From NCBI GenBank assembly GCA_963971535.1, contig OZ020589.1, positions 92,631,182 to 92,695,181 of the forward strand: 64,000 nucleotides of DNA. Direction: 5' to 3'. This DNA is from Notolepis coatsorum. Taxonomy: Eukaryota > Chordata > Actinopteri > Aulopiformes > Paralepididae. The first letter of the stretch is position 1. The number at the start of each line of letters is the position of its first letter. The position numbers and the translations under genes were made by a program. The notes under the pieces are model-generated. The model was not told where the DNA came from and did not search any database. It saw nothing but the letters and a program-made list of their open reading frames with translations. This document shows, piece by piece, positions 23,582 to 33,488 of the stretch.

Positions 23582-23606
23582 GAAACTGAAACTGAAACTG
23601 AAAAAC
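23582..23606. promoter_or_regulatory. ISRE-like GAAACT array
   Basis: Four GAAA cores spaced by two bases (GAAACTGAAACTGAAACTGA then AAAAC). This equals the IRF/ISRE consensus GAAANNGAAA repeated. It sits in repeat-derived DNA without an adjacent gene, so binding is only a possibility. Confidence 0.5.
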
Positions 23607-24389
23607 ATTTCGATGAATTAATAAACCCCCCCCGGACGCCCCGGACAGGGCGTGAAAAGAGGACATGTCCGGGCAAAAGAGGACGTTTGGTCAGCCTACT
23701 CTACCTGTGCTTTTGTTATGTAAAAACGGTGGCCGCGGCCCGGGCCGAGCCGGTACTTAGTTACAACGAATGGGAACAGCGGATTTTTGTGTGCGTGACT
23801 GCGCGTACACGCGGGAACATTTCCGTGCGCGATTGCGCGCACTTCAGCCTCAGTGAGCGAGGTATAACGCCGTTATACCGAGTTATACCAGCACTGCAAC
23901 ACTGATTATGATGAAGGAAAGACAGGGCTTTCAATGAGCGTTGACATTTCGAAAAACTACATCTCCTAGGGTTCTCCAGCTTTCTGGGAGCAAATTACTT
24001 CCTGATAGTTATTTTTTATTTCTCTGGATTATATACCACAAAACTCAGCGTTATTGGCATAGTTTGGAGCACAGTTAGTTTGTCTCCCATCTGTGAACAT
24101 TTAGCAACAATCCGCGTTTCAAAACGTATTCAAAATGGCGGACCTGTCGCAAAAATAAAAAGCTGACTGTATTTACAGTAGATTTCATTCTCGGTTCTTC
24201 ATGCACACCTGGTGATACTAAATCCAAATTGAACTCTGTCATTGGAACGAGTAGATTTGGCCCGATCCATAGATGTGCAACATCGCTATAATAAGGTAAT
24301 TTATAGGCCTGCTATTCTATATTCTATAATAATATTTCAAATTGCATGAGTCCGGATGGCAGAATTCAGTACTGTATCTACAAAACCTT
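23607..24389. other. No gene seen
   Basis: Includes a CpG-rich patch (23720-23850) and AAAATGGCGG near 24130. No open frame that I can support. Confidence 0.3.
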
Positions 24390-24583
24390 CTGTTTAATCA
24401 TCTTCCCTTTATTCATTCCCTTAGATTTTCTGTACACGTGATCTCAAGAAGGTACTGAACGAGCTCAGTGGCAGTTTTTCATGTCTGGTCATTTTTAGCA
24501 TGGTGTTATTCACTGTCAAAGATACAAAGAAAATTCGTAATTCATATTCCCCTTTGTTTCATCGCAATTTAAGCAAGCCTAGT
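24390..24583 (+). repeat. Dispersed repeat, copy B, left part
   Basis: Homologous to the minus strand of 3920-4330 and continues at 30736 on the other side of the BEL insertion. Confidence 0.7.
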
Positions 24584-25770
24584 TGTAACTGAGGGGTACA
24601 ATTCCCTGACTGTATTGAGAGTATGGTATTATTAAACCACTACTTAGTTATGTACTTTAATTACTGGCCATACAGTACATGAATATATATGGTGAACACC
24701 CACACAAGAACACGGCATTGACACATAAAGTTCTATTTGGAGGGTATTTATTATTATCAGAGCAAGCAACGTTAGGTTACAGATTGAGAATTATACTCGC
24801 GCTTGTAAGGCGAAGAACACACGTAAAGTAAGTCAAGAGCGTAAGTCAATGAGAATACTAAGATGGGTCTAAACTGACGCCACCTGTGGCATAGCAATTA
24901 CATAGGGCACACTAGTACCAGCTGGAGACACTGGGGGGTTCCCTCCGGGTGTAAGGCCGGCAGGGTAGAGGAATGTTCGGGTACAAAATCTGGGTCAACG
25001 AGGAATAAAGAAGCTCCAGCTACGGGAGTCGGTACATGTACTCCCTTGATCGGCAGACAAAGCAGCAGTTGTAATCCAAGTATGCTCGACAGCATGGAAG
25101 ACAGCCAGCCAGCCTCTTCCTAGAGGCGGGCTCGAGTGATGATCCTCACGGGGGTAAATCCCAAATGATAGTGGAATCCACGGTACTCTCCTCCAGTGGT
25201 AACGGTCTCAAAGCAATATAATCCAACCAGAAATGGTTCTGTAGTCGCCGGTGTAGATTCTCCTGTGCACTATACTTCACATTAAACTAGGTTGAACTTG
25301 ACGTTACTTCACTAAACTCTGACACTTTTACTATCCTATTCGCACATGTTCTAAGTGCTCTATTTAGACGCAAGGTTGCTCACTTCACTTGCACGTTGAC
25401 TCGTGGTGAAGGGTTACTAGGTTTAGGTAAGACTACTGCTGTTTACACCTGCGCCGTATTTATACTTAAGTGACAATCTAGTGCCAACCTGGTCACTCTG
25501 GTCCTGAAAACACTACACTGCCAAAGGCATGTTGTAACATGCCCCAAACTCGCCCACTGCACCTGTCTGAGTACGAGACTGCCTGGAGCCTGGGGGGGGG
25601 GGGGTGTCCAATAGGAGAGCGCATATCACTCTGGTTTGTACGCAGGTAAAGGGACATTCCGTGTATATATACAAATAATATACAGGGGATATCAAACGAT
25701 ATACAAATATTATACAAGGGATATCAAACAATAAATATATATATTCGGTTTAATCTGACCCTTTGTAACA
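24584..25770 (-). repeat. 3' LTR of the BEL element
   Basis: Reads TGTAACTGAGGGG...CCTTTGTAACA on the plus strand. On the minus strand the conserved TATA motif GTATAAATACGGCGC lies at about 25453-25467. Confidence 0.9.
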
Positions 25771-25779
25771 GCCGCCTCC
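25771..25779 (-). other. Polypurine tract of the BEL element
   Basis: GGAGGCGGC on the minus strand, directly before the 3' LTR and matching the tract at 2539. Confidence 0.6.
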
Positions 25780-25866
25780 TAATTAGTCTGCACCTAATTA
25801 GATAAAGCAAAGACAGATTAATCGTCTTGTCAACTACTCAATGTCTGTTGTGGGGAGTAGGGCAAT

Positions 25867-26760
25867 CTACAAAGTCAATGGGTCATGATCGTCATCAAGG
25901 GAGTCAGGGAGCCTTGGCAACTCTATCAGCCTCGCCACGGGTCGGGTGCATGTCCGTCCCTGGACAATAACTTCTGCCGCTCTGACCTTTCCGTCGGCAC
26001 CAGTGATCACTTTGCTTACGCGGCCGGCCGGCCACGCAGCTCGGGGTAGTGACTGGTCTATGATCATAATGATTGTGTCCACCTTGTAAGTTGTCCCTGT
26101 CCTTGACCCGCTTCTGACGGGCTGGAAGGGATGGTAGGGGGCTTAGGAGGAAGCGGGCCTGAGACTGGTTGATCTGTGCTTGGCTGTGCCTCCACATCCT
26201 CCGTCTGTTCCTCTTGTTTGGTCTGTACCCCGTCTGAGGAGGGGCCGGTTCCGGCCGCCCCATCAAGGAGTCGCTTGGGGTGCTGGGTTCGAGGTCAGCT
26301 ACGTCGCTTGGAGCGCAGCTGAGGGGGGTGGAGTTCGGAACTCCCTCTTCTTGGGCCCACGGTTCTCTCACCGGCCTCTCGTCTAATGTCAATAGCCTCT
26401 CAACGGGCTGTACGAGAGAGTGGCCTGTGTCGCTCACCTTTGTGTGCAGGCAGCGTGTAAACGTGGGTTGACTGTCAAGTCCGTAGAGGGGGCCCTGGAG
26501 CGTCCACCCCAGTCGGGTCTGAACCGCGACTGGGCATCCTTTGGGTCCGATGTGGGCCGCCTCAATTGGGAGAATGAGGTCCGCGAGGTCGGAGCCTATG
26601 AGCAGGGTCGGTGTGGCGCCGTCGATGAGCGGTATAGATGAACTGGGCTGCGGCGGAAGCGAGGAGGAGAGTCTTTTCAGACCCATCGTCTAGGACGGCG
26701 TAAGTGTCCAGGACCTTGTCCTCGTAGCTCAGGAGCACTCTGACCACTTTGATGAGCACT
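25867..26760 (-). pseudogene. BEL pol remnant: protease joined to pol end by deletion
   Basis: In the minus direction, an aspartic protease motif (YAVLDDGSEKTLLLAS, with the DDGS active-site type) is followed in another frame by protease-end sequence (TLLIGSDLADLI, AVQTRLGWTLQGPLYG). Near 26300 the text jumps from REPWAQEEG to SDVADLEPSTP, which equals SDVADVDPVTP near residue 670 of the pol at 1-2268. RT, RNase H and the integrase core are therefore missing. At least one frameshift is present. The final part (WPAGRVSKV...LTL) is shifted again but ends at the same place as in the other element. Confidence 0.87.
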
Positions 26761-29490
26761 CGGGGGGGTCCCGCTATGCTGGTCTATGTGGAGCACTCCT
26801 GTTGGTGGGTTGCCTTGGATCTTCTGTAGTGGTGCCGACTCGCTGTAGTCCGAGTAGCACCGTGACTCCCAGTGTCTGCTGTAACAGTCAGGACACCAGG
26901 GGGCGGTCCTATGGATCTTCGGTAGTGGTGCCACCGCCTCGGCCTGATACATCACCGTGACGGGCCCACTTTGGTTTCCTGGCGGACGCTTGTTGATGTC
27001 GTGCAGGACCTCCAAGTGGGCGCCGTCGCACTTGCTGCATTTCTTCTTTAAACGGCACTCAGCTGCCATATGGCTGCGCGCGCAGCGGAAGCAGCGGCGG
27101 TTGGCTTTGATCCACTGACTCACCTCGTCAGTGGTCAGCTTCTTGAAAGTGTCACATTGATACAGCCGATGTTCCTGTTCACAGTACTGGCATTCAATCT
27201 TCCACTCCCCTTTGGTCGGGGGGTTGCTGTGGTTCTCGTGCTGCGGCACTGACTCGGCCTGGTGCATAACGGTCACTGACCGGCGGTTATCATTAGATCT
27301 CCGAGGTCCATCTCTTGGGCTTGGTCCACTCCACACGAACGTATCCAGTCGTAGGCTGCTGACTTCCCTCGCGAGGAAGGCGGCCAGGTCTAGGAGGGAT
27401 GGCTCGGGACCGTCGGGATCACGGTGGTCTCTCTGCCGCCGAAAGCGCTCTTGGCGGGCTGGAGGGAGCTTCTCTAGTATTCGTTCCACATTAGAGTTAG
27501 CATATAGTTCATATCTCCCTTTCTCCTTTTGGGACCCCAGCATCCCTACCAGGGATTGTACCTTGATAGAGAGGTCATCCAATGCTCTATTGTCTTTGGC
27601 TGGGGGGAGGCGGTCAATATCTCTTATTTCTTGTATCACGTAGTCCCATATGCGTCCATAACGCTGGTCGAGGGCCACTAGAGCCGCGGAGTATGGGGTA
27701 CTTGAGTTGGAATATGCCAGCGCTATATTATGCGCTCTGGGCACCTTGAGGTGCTTGAGGAGGATGGCATATTTGTACGACTCATCGGGGACGTCGGACA
27801 TCATAGTCTCCAAGCACATCCGTAATTCCGTGTACTGTGCTCTGTCCTCGTGCGTAAAGTCTGGGAACGTCGGTGTGCCAAGGTACGATACCATGGATGG
27901 CTGGCACATTGGTGAGCGTAGGGGAATAGGCCTCCTGGGCGAGTCTCCCCGTACGTGTTGTCGTGGGTTGGTACTTGGTGGGTACCAGGGGCCGGGTACC
28001 CGGGTGCTGTTCCTCGGTGCTGACTGTACGTCAAACTCACCCGTGAGTTGGGTCGGGGGTTTGTAGTGCAGTGGCTCGGGGCTGACGTCGGGGCTGTACT
28101 GGGCCTCCTGGTCCAGAGTACGTTGCTGCTGGTCGGAGCTGTACTGGGCCTCCTGGTCCAGAGTACGTTGCTGCTGGTGGGCTTGACATTCCTCCTCTTC
28201 CTCTTCCTCTTCTAGGTCCTGGAGTCTTCTAGTCAGTCTCTCGGCGACGTAGGCCGGTTCTTCCCGGTGGCTGGGTCTCGTATGGACCGGTCGGGGAGGG
28301 GGGTCGGAGACGTAGACAGGATCCTCTTGTTGGCCGGGTCCCGGGTCGCTTCGTCGGGTAGGGGAATGTGCCCTAGACCCTTGTCGTGATGATCTCCGGG
28401 AGCTCCGTGCGGAGAGAGGGGGTGTCGCCATGGCAATCAATTGTTCTATCATCTGCGCCTGCAGCCGGTCGCGCTCTGCTTCGCGCTGGGCATGGGCGGC
28501 GTCGCGCTCTGCTTCGCGCTGGGCATTGGCGGCGTCGCGCTGTGCAATGGCGGCGTCGCGCTGTGTTTCGCGCTGGGTATTGACGGCGTCGCGCTGTGCA
28601 TTGGCGGCGTCGCGCTGTGCATTGGCGCTGGCATGGGCGGCGTCGCGCTGTGCATTGGCGGCGGCGCGCTGTGCATCGGCGCTGGCATGGGCGGCGTCGC
28701 GCTGTGCATCGGCGCGGCCTCTCTCAATGTTCTCTTCTGTCTGAAGGCGTCTGGTCTCCAGTCTTATGCGGTCGTCTTCACTCCTTTGTTGCGCCTGGAA
28801 GCGCTCTTGCTCGGTTGCAGAGTGTTCGCGTTCACTAAGGGCTTGTGCTTGGAGTTGCGCGTGAAGGCGCTCTCGTTGGTCTGCAGATTGTTCGCGCTCG
28901 CTCGTCTGTTGAGCCTGGAGGCGTTCTCTTTCCATGGTAGAGTGTTCGCGCTCACTAAGCGTCTGTGCTTGAAGTCGATCGCGTTCAGTGGAGGCTGCCA
29001 GGGTGGCGATGAATGCCTGCGCCAGCATCTTGTCCGCTTCGCTGGGGGATGACGCCGACGGAGGTGATCGGCTTCTGACAGTGCTCGTTGGAGATCTGTT
29101 CTCTGGGCGCGCCCCGAGGTCCATCTCCTGGGCGCGCTTCTCTTCTGGTCGTGTGTCGGGTTCTGTGCCTGGAGCGCTTTCTTTATCCTGGAGCTCTCCG
29201 GGGACTATCCCGGTGACATTGTCTGGAGGTATAGTCATGTCATGTCCCACCTGGTCCCCCCCGTGAGCTGAGTCAGTTTGGTCTGAATCCACTGGGGTCT
29301 CTACTTGCAGGGTCGCCTGGTCGGTAGGATTTGACATGCTTTGACTATCCGCTTTAGCCGTATTTAACGTCTGTTTAAAGCTAGGTATTAGACTGACAGC
29401 GTATTCCTCCAGATAGGGAGGTGGCTGACGTTTGCGCTGCGGGCGTTCTAGCTTGGGAGAGCCGCTTGGGGAGTGTTCACCGCTGGCCAT
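26677..29490 (-). CDS. BEL gag with heptad-repeat coiled coil and zinc knuckles
   Basis: This intact frame of about 937 codons starts at an ATG in perfect Kozak context (ACCATGG), 41 bases after the primer site. An N-terminal basic segment (RPQRKRQPPPYLEEY) and an acidic stretch precede a charged region rich in Glu, Arg and Gln. Residues about 252-347 are tandem seven-residue units of the NAQRDAA type, the period of a coiled coil. Residues about 533-730 are the BEL gag core (DUF1759-like; TFPDFTHEDRAQYTELR, LPPARQERFRRQ). From about 767 come Cys/His clusters (CQYCEQEHRLYQC, CFRCARSHMAAEC, CSKCDGAH) that would bind RNA. It should form the cytoplasmic particle. The frame ends just before the protease instead of continuing into it. 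Confidence 0.9.
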   Translation of the reverse strand: MASGEHSPSGSPKLERPQRKRQPPPYLEEYAVSLIPSFKQTLNTAKADSQSMSNPTDQATLQVETPVDSDQTDSAHGGDQVGHDMTIPPDNVTGIVPGELQDKESAPGTEPDTRPEEKRAQEMDLGARPENRSPTSTVRSRSPPSASSPSEADKMLAQAFIATLAASTERDRLQAQTLSEREHSTMERERLQAQQTSEREQSADQRERLHAQLQAQALSEREHSATEQERFQAQQRSEDDRIRLETRRLQTEENIERGRADAQRDAAHASADAQRAAANAQRDAAHASANAQRDAANAQRDAVNTQRETQRDAAIAQRDAANAQREAERDAAHAQREAERDRLQAQMIEQLIAMATPPLSARSSRRSSRQGSRAHSPTRRSDPGPGQQEDPVYVSDPPPRPVHTRPSHREEPAYVAERLTRRLQDLEEEEEEEECQAHQQQRTLDQEAQYSSDQQQRTLDQEAQYSPDVSPEPLHYKPPTQLTGEFDVQSAPRNSTRVPGPWYPPSTNPRQHVRGDSPRRPIPLRSPMCQPSMVSYLGTPTFPDFTHEDRAQYTELRMCLETMMSDVPDESYKYAILLKHLKVPRAHNIALAYSNSSTPYSAALVALDQRYGRIWDYVIQEIRDIDRLPPAKDNRALDDLSIKVQSLVGMLGSQKEKGRYELYANSNVERILEKLPPARQERFRRQRDHRDPDGPEPSLLDLAAFLAREVSSLRLDTFVWSGPSPRDGPRRSNDNRRSVTVMHQAESVPQHENHSNPPTKGEWKIECQYCEQEHRLYQCDTFKKLTTDEVSQWIKANRRCFRCARSHMAAECRLKKKCSKCDGAHLEVLHDINKRPPGNQSGPVTVMYQAEAVAPLPKIHRTAPWCPDCYSRHWESRCYSDYSESAPLQKIQGNPPTGVLHIDQHSGTPPSAHQSGQSAPELRGQGPGHLRRPRRWV
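28449..28735 (-). repeat. 21-bp coding minisatellite in gag
   Basis: Units such as GGCGGCGTCGCGCTGTGCAT (plus strand) recur every 21 bases, sometimes 42, and encode the heptads of the gag coiled coil. The unit length equals seven codons, so copy-number changes keep both frame and heptad phase. Confidence 0.85.
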
Positions 29491-29530
29491 GGTTAATATC
29501 AATATTATATTAAATATTACACTGATACCC

Positions 29531-29547
29531 TCCGGCTTGAAGGACCA
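29531..29547 (-). other. Primer-binding site, tRNA-Tyr type
   Basis: On the minus strand, two bases after the 5' LTR, TGGTCCTTCAAGCCGGA is complementary to the 3' end of eukaryotic tRNA-Tyr with CCA, with one mismatch (A for G) by my recall of that tRNA. Confidence 0.65.
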
Positions 29548-29549
29548 AT

Positions 29550-30735
29550 TGTAACTGAGTGGTACAATTCCCTGACTGTATTGAGAGTATGGTATTATTA
29601 AACCACTACTTAGTTATGTACTTTAATTACTGGCCATACAGTACATGAATATATATGGTGAACACCCACACAAGAACACGGCATTGACACATAAAGTTCT
29701 ATTTGGAGGGTATTTATTATTATCAGAGCAAGCAACGTTAGGTTACAGATTGAGAATTATACTTGCGCTTGTAAGGCGAAGAACACACGTAAAGTAAGTC
29801 AAGAGCGTAAGTCAATGAGAATACTAAGATGGGTCTAAACTGACGCCACCTGTGGCATAGCAATTACATAGGGCACACTAGTACCAGCTGGAGACACTGG
29901 GGGGTTCCCTCCGGGTGTAAGGCCGGCAGGGTAGAGGAATGTTCGGGTACAAAGTCTGGGTCAACGAGGAATAAAGAAGCTCCAGCTACGGGAGTCGGTA
30001 CATGTACTCCCTTGATCGGCAGACAAAGCAGCAGTTGTAATCCAAGTATGCTCGACAGCATGGAAGACAGCCAGCCAGCCTCTTCCTAGAGGCGGGCTCG
30101 AGTGATGATCCTCACGGGGGTAAATCCCAAACGATAGTGGAATCCACGGTACTCTCCTCCAGCGGTAACGGTCTCAAAGCAATATAATCCAACCAGAAAT
30201 GGTTCTGTAGTTGCCGGTGTAGATTCTCCTGTGCACTATACTTCACATTAAACTAGGTTGAACTTGACGTTACTTCACTAAACTCTGACACTTTTACTAT
30301 CCTATTCGCACATGTTCTAAGTGCTCTATTTAGACGCAAGGTTGCTCACTTCACTTGCACGTTGACTCGTGGTGAAGGGTTACTAGGTTTAGGTAAGACT
30401 ACTGCTGTTTACACCTGCGCCGTATTTATACTTAAGTGACAATCTAGTGCCAACCTGGTCACTCTGGTCCTGAAAACACTACACTGCCAAAGGCATGTTG
30501 TAACATGCCCCAAACTCGCCCACTGCACCTGTCTGAGTACGAGACTGCCTGGAGCCTGGGGGGGGGGGGTGTCCAATAGGAGAGCGCATATCACTCTGGT
30601 TTGTACGCAGGTAAAGGGACATTCCGTGTATATATACAAATAATATATAGGGGATATCAAACGATATACAAATATTATACAAGGGATATCAAACAATAAA
30701 TATATATATTCGGTTTAATCTGACCCTTTGTAACA
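29550..30735 (-). repeat. 5' LTR of the BEL element
   Basis: Direct copy of 24584-25770 and the source of the element's transcript in the minus direction. Confidence 0.9.
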
Positions 30736-30930
30736 ATAGTAATAGACACACTATTTCTGACCCTGGGAATACATTCCATGAGGTCCATAGATGTCCCTAG
30801 ATACCAAGAACATGCAAATGGACCTTGTAGAAGTGGAGCAATCTTCCATTTACTTAGGTATGTATTTTTAGGCGGATTTTCAGAAAATAGGGCTTGGGCT
30901 TAACACTATCGCGGCCACTGGGATGAGTCT
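30736..30930 (+). repeat. Dispersed repeat, copy B, right part
   Basis: Continues the repeat interrupted by the BEL element (GACACACTATTTCTGACCCT, AGATACCAAGAACATGC). Confidence 0.7.
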
Positions 30931-31859
30931 AATTAATCTCAAGAGGACCAGGAAAGGTAAACAGACGTGGGGCTGTTTGTAGAGCTAAATCTATACCTTA
31001 TAGTATTGCTATCTGTCCATTCTCATTGTCAATTGAGTCCATAAACCGTCCCTTCAAAATGGCTTAAAGAGAAAAAAAATGTCATCAATACGTTCTCATT
31101 TTATAGCGCCGTGAATATAAGCGTTAAACGGGATTTGGTCTAGTATATTTTCTGGAAGGCTAGATATAGGGCTAATAGCTGCTAACGTTATATCCAATGG
31201 CATTTCCGTTTTACAGATGCTACAGTTAAAACTCAAACTGCATATGATCGGCACGATCCTCAAGCATGTATGCATGAAGGGGGGGGGGGGGGGGGGGCGG
31301 GGGACGTCGTTTCTGATTATTGATTACCAATAACCGCGTTAGCCTAACTAGCCTCATAGGCCGAACGCCTGGTTGAGTATCATAACAATTCCCGATTGGG
31401 CTGTACTTTACGTGAAAAATATCTTACCGTGGTCCGGTGGGATTCCCCCGAGCATTTCCCTGTTATCGATCGTCATCTGGTAGATCGATATGTCCATTGG
31501 CTGATGATAAATCCCCTTATTGCATGGTGAAATCTGCGATGCAAAACGTAATCCAAGCTACATGCTGCACATCGAGAATCCTGCTAACTGAAATCTCCAT
31601 TGAAAGTAAAAAAAAATAATGATCCGTTCAGCCACAGGGCACACTGCATTATCGCGATAGCGCCCCTAAGAGGATCTGGCCGGTATTGCACTTTGTCTAA
31701 TTCAAAGAGTAGGGTAAATCTGCAGTGCAGCTCGGCGACATTGAATAGGTTATTAATATGGAATAAAAGCAATAACAACTTGCCACGGATATATCCGTGC
31801 TTCTGTCCACAACTGGTGGAATCGAAACACGGAGATCTCCGTGCTTGGGCGGGATAGTG
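30904..31859. mobile_element. Possible TTAA-flanked TIR element
   Basis: TTAA at 30900-30903 and 31860-31863 brackets inverted ends CACTATCGCGGCC and GGGCGGGATAGTG. Near the right end two short palindromes occur (CACGGATATATCCGTG, CACGGAGATCTCCGTG). Against this, the left end may still be homologous to repeat copy A, so the left boundary is doubtful. A G-run of about 20 lies near 31278. Confidence 0.4.
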
Positions 31860-31863
31860 TTAA

Positions 31864-33030
31864 GAGGTTAAAAGCCTCTAGGCTGTTGTTTTATACATAC
31901 AGTATGTTGATCTCTACTTGACCCTCAAAGTGCACCAGATTGATGCATTTAAAATTCTAAATGTTCAACATTTTCCCCGGACCACGCCCCAAATGTTTGT
32001 AAACAAAAAGGATATTTATTGACATAAAAGGAAGCAGGTAACTCAAGGGTGAGCCAAGGCCAAAACAACAAACAAACACCACTATCTCAAAACAAACCAA
32101 CCTAACCTATGGTAAAGGAAAATACATTCAGTAACCTAAACCATTAACTAACAAAAACAGGAGAAAACAACACTCAAATGAAATGGCGGCTCACCCCATT
32201 GGTGATTCCTGAAAACGAGAAAAAAACACACATTAGTAATATAATACAAGGTAAAACAGAAACCAACTGCTAAACAAATGTATAGCAAAACAGGAGGAAC
32301 ATTTATTCAAATGACCAAATATCCTGGAGAAATATCAATGTCACCTGGATTTTTTTTTTTTTAGACCCTCCCATTTTGTTTGAAACTCGACTGTTGGTTG
32401 TTAGTATTATTGCAGCGCTGCCCAGTTTGAGCCTTGGCCCACACTCCCTTTGTTTTGGCCCGCCATGGCATTTGACAAGCTCATGCTTATTATCCTCTTA
32501 TTTTTAAGTGCTGTAAAAGCCTAGCCATAATGACTACCAGACTTAATTTTGTGCAGCTAAAAAGTACATAATCTTGAGTTTTATAGCAATGTACAGCACA
32601 GTGCTACTTCCCTATTAAATTACGTACGTCATTTATGAGGAAGTATGGTATTACAGAGTTGAGTGAGTGATGTATTTACACCACTTGTCGGCTGTGGCAC
32701 GTGGTTTGAGACACTTCCTGTCAGAAAGGTGTCTTTCCTTAAAATGCAAATTCATATAAATACTAGATAAAAGAATGTTAGTGTTTTTTTTTTATTATTT
32801 TTAAACTTAATTTTAGATTTAGAATGTTAATTTCCTATCAAATATAATATGTTTTAATGTAATGTAAACATCTGTAACGTCTTTTTGGCCCACGGCCCTC
32901 CATCCAGATAGAATTTAGAATTTGGGCACCTCTGGATTATAAAATAAGGTGTTCTGTATTACTAGTATACCCTCTCCTGGCATGCAGGAGTTGTTGCTAA
33001 AAACAAGAGGAGGTCAGACGACCTTATTGT
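31864..33030. other. No gene; AT-rich repeat debris
   Basis: A-rich on the plus strand near 32050-32280; the word TTTTTGGCCCACGGCCCTCC near 32882 resembles the end of an old transposon. Nothing certain. Confidence 0.3.
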
Positions 33031-33205
33031 ACAGTTAGCAGTGGTGGGTGTAGCAGTCACCTGTAATGAACCTCAGACAGTTAGCATTGATGGTGTAGCA
33101 GTCATCTGTAATGAACCTGAGACAGTTATCAGTCACCTGTAATGAACCTCAGACAGTTAGCAGTGATGGGTGTAGCAGTCACCTGTAGTGAACCTGAGAC
33201 ACTTC
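33031..33205. repeat. Minisatellite, unit about 46 bp
   Basis: Four units beginning ACAGTTAGCAGTGGTGGGTG or close variants and ending ATGAACCTGAG; the third is shortened to about 31 bp. Confidence 0.85.
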
Positions 33206-33488
33206 ATCATGAACCCTGCATCATTAAAAAATTAGGACTAAACTGGGGTTAAATGTAAATGATATGACCGTTTGTGAGCAAGTGCTGTCCTGGATTGTCA
33301 AGAAAAACTCCTGGAAATGTCCTGGGAAATGATTTCTCAAGTAGAGTGGGAACAGCTGCGTTCAGGGCTATGAACAAAATTCTCTGACACAGCTTTTGCT
33401 TAGATGATGGTAGATTGTTATAGTGGAGGTCTTAATGTGTAAAGTGTTTTGACATAGTTTTCATCCCAAAACTATCTGAGTGGACAAG

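Larger units (their letters stand above)
24584..30735 (-). mobile_element. Complete BEL element lacking RT, RNase H and integrase
   Basis: Two LTRs of 1187 and 1186 bp bound a 3.78-kb interior on the minus strand. Between the LTRs I count by eye about seven base differences plus a G-run length change, so insertion is recent. The order is 5' LTR, primer site, gag, protease remnant, a jump to the end of pol, polypurine tract, 3' LTR. The flanks are CTAGT on the left and ATAGT on the right, a 5-bp duplication with one change; copy A of the surrounding repeat shows the site without insertion. It can supply gag but not copy or integrate itself. Confidence 0.92.

Noticed and set aside
23219..23606. 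Host gene promoter
   Set aside because: CCAAT, E-box and ISRE-like motifs are present, but no first exon, donor or coding frame follows on either strand before the next transposon.
28441..29052. Plus-strand open frame of about 200 codons opposite gag
   Set aside because: It is the antisense shadow of the 21-bp gag repeat; no start context or domain.
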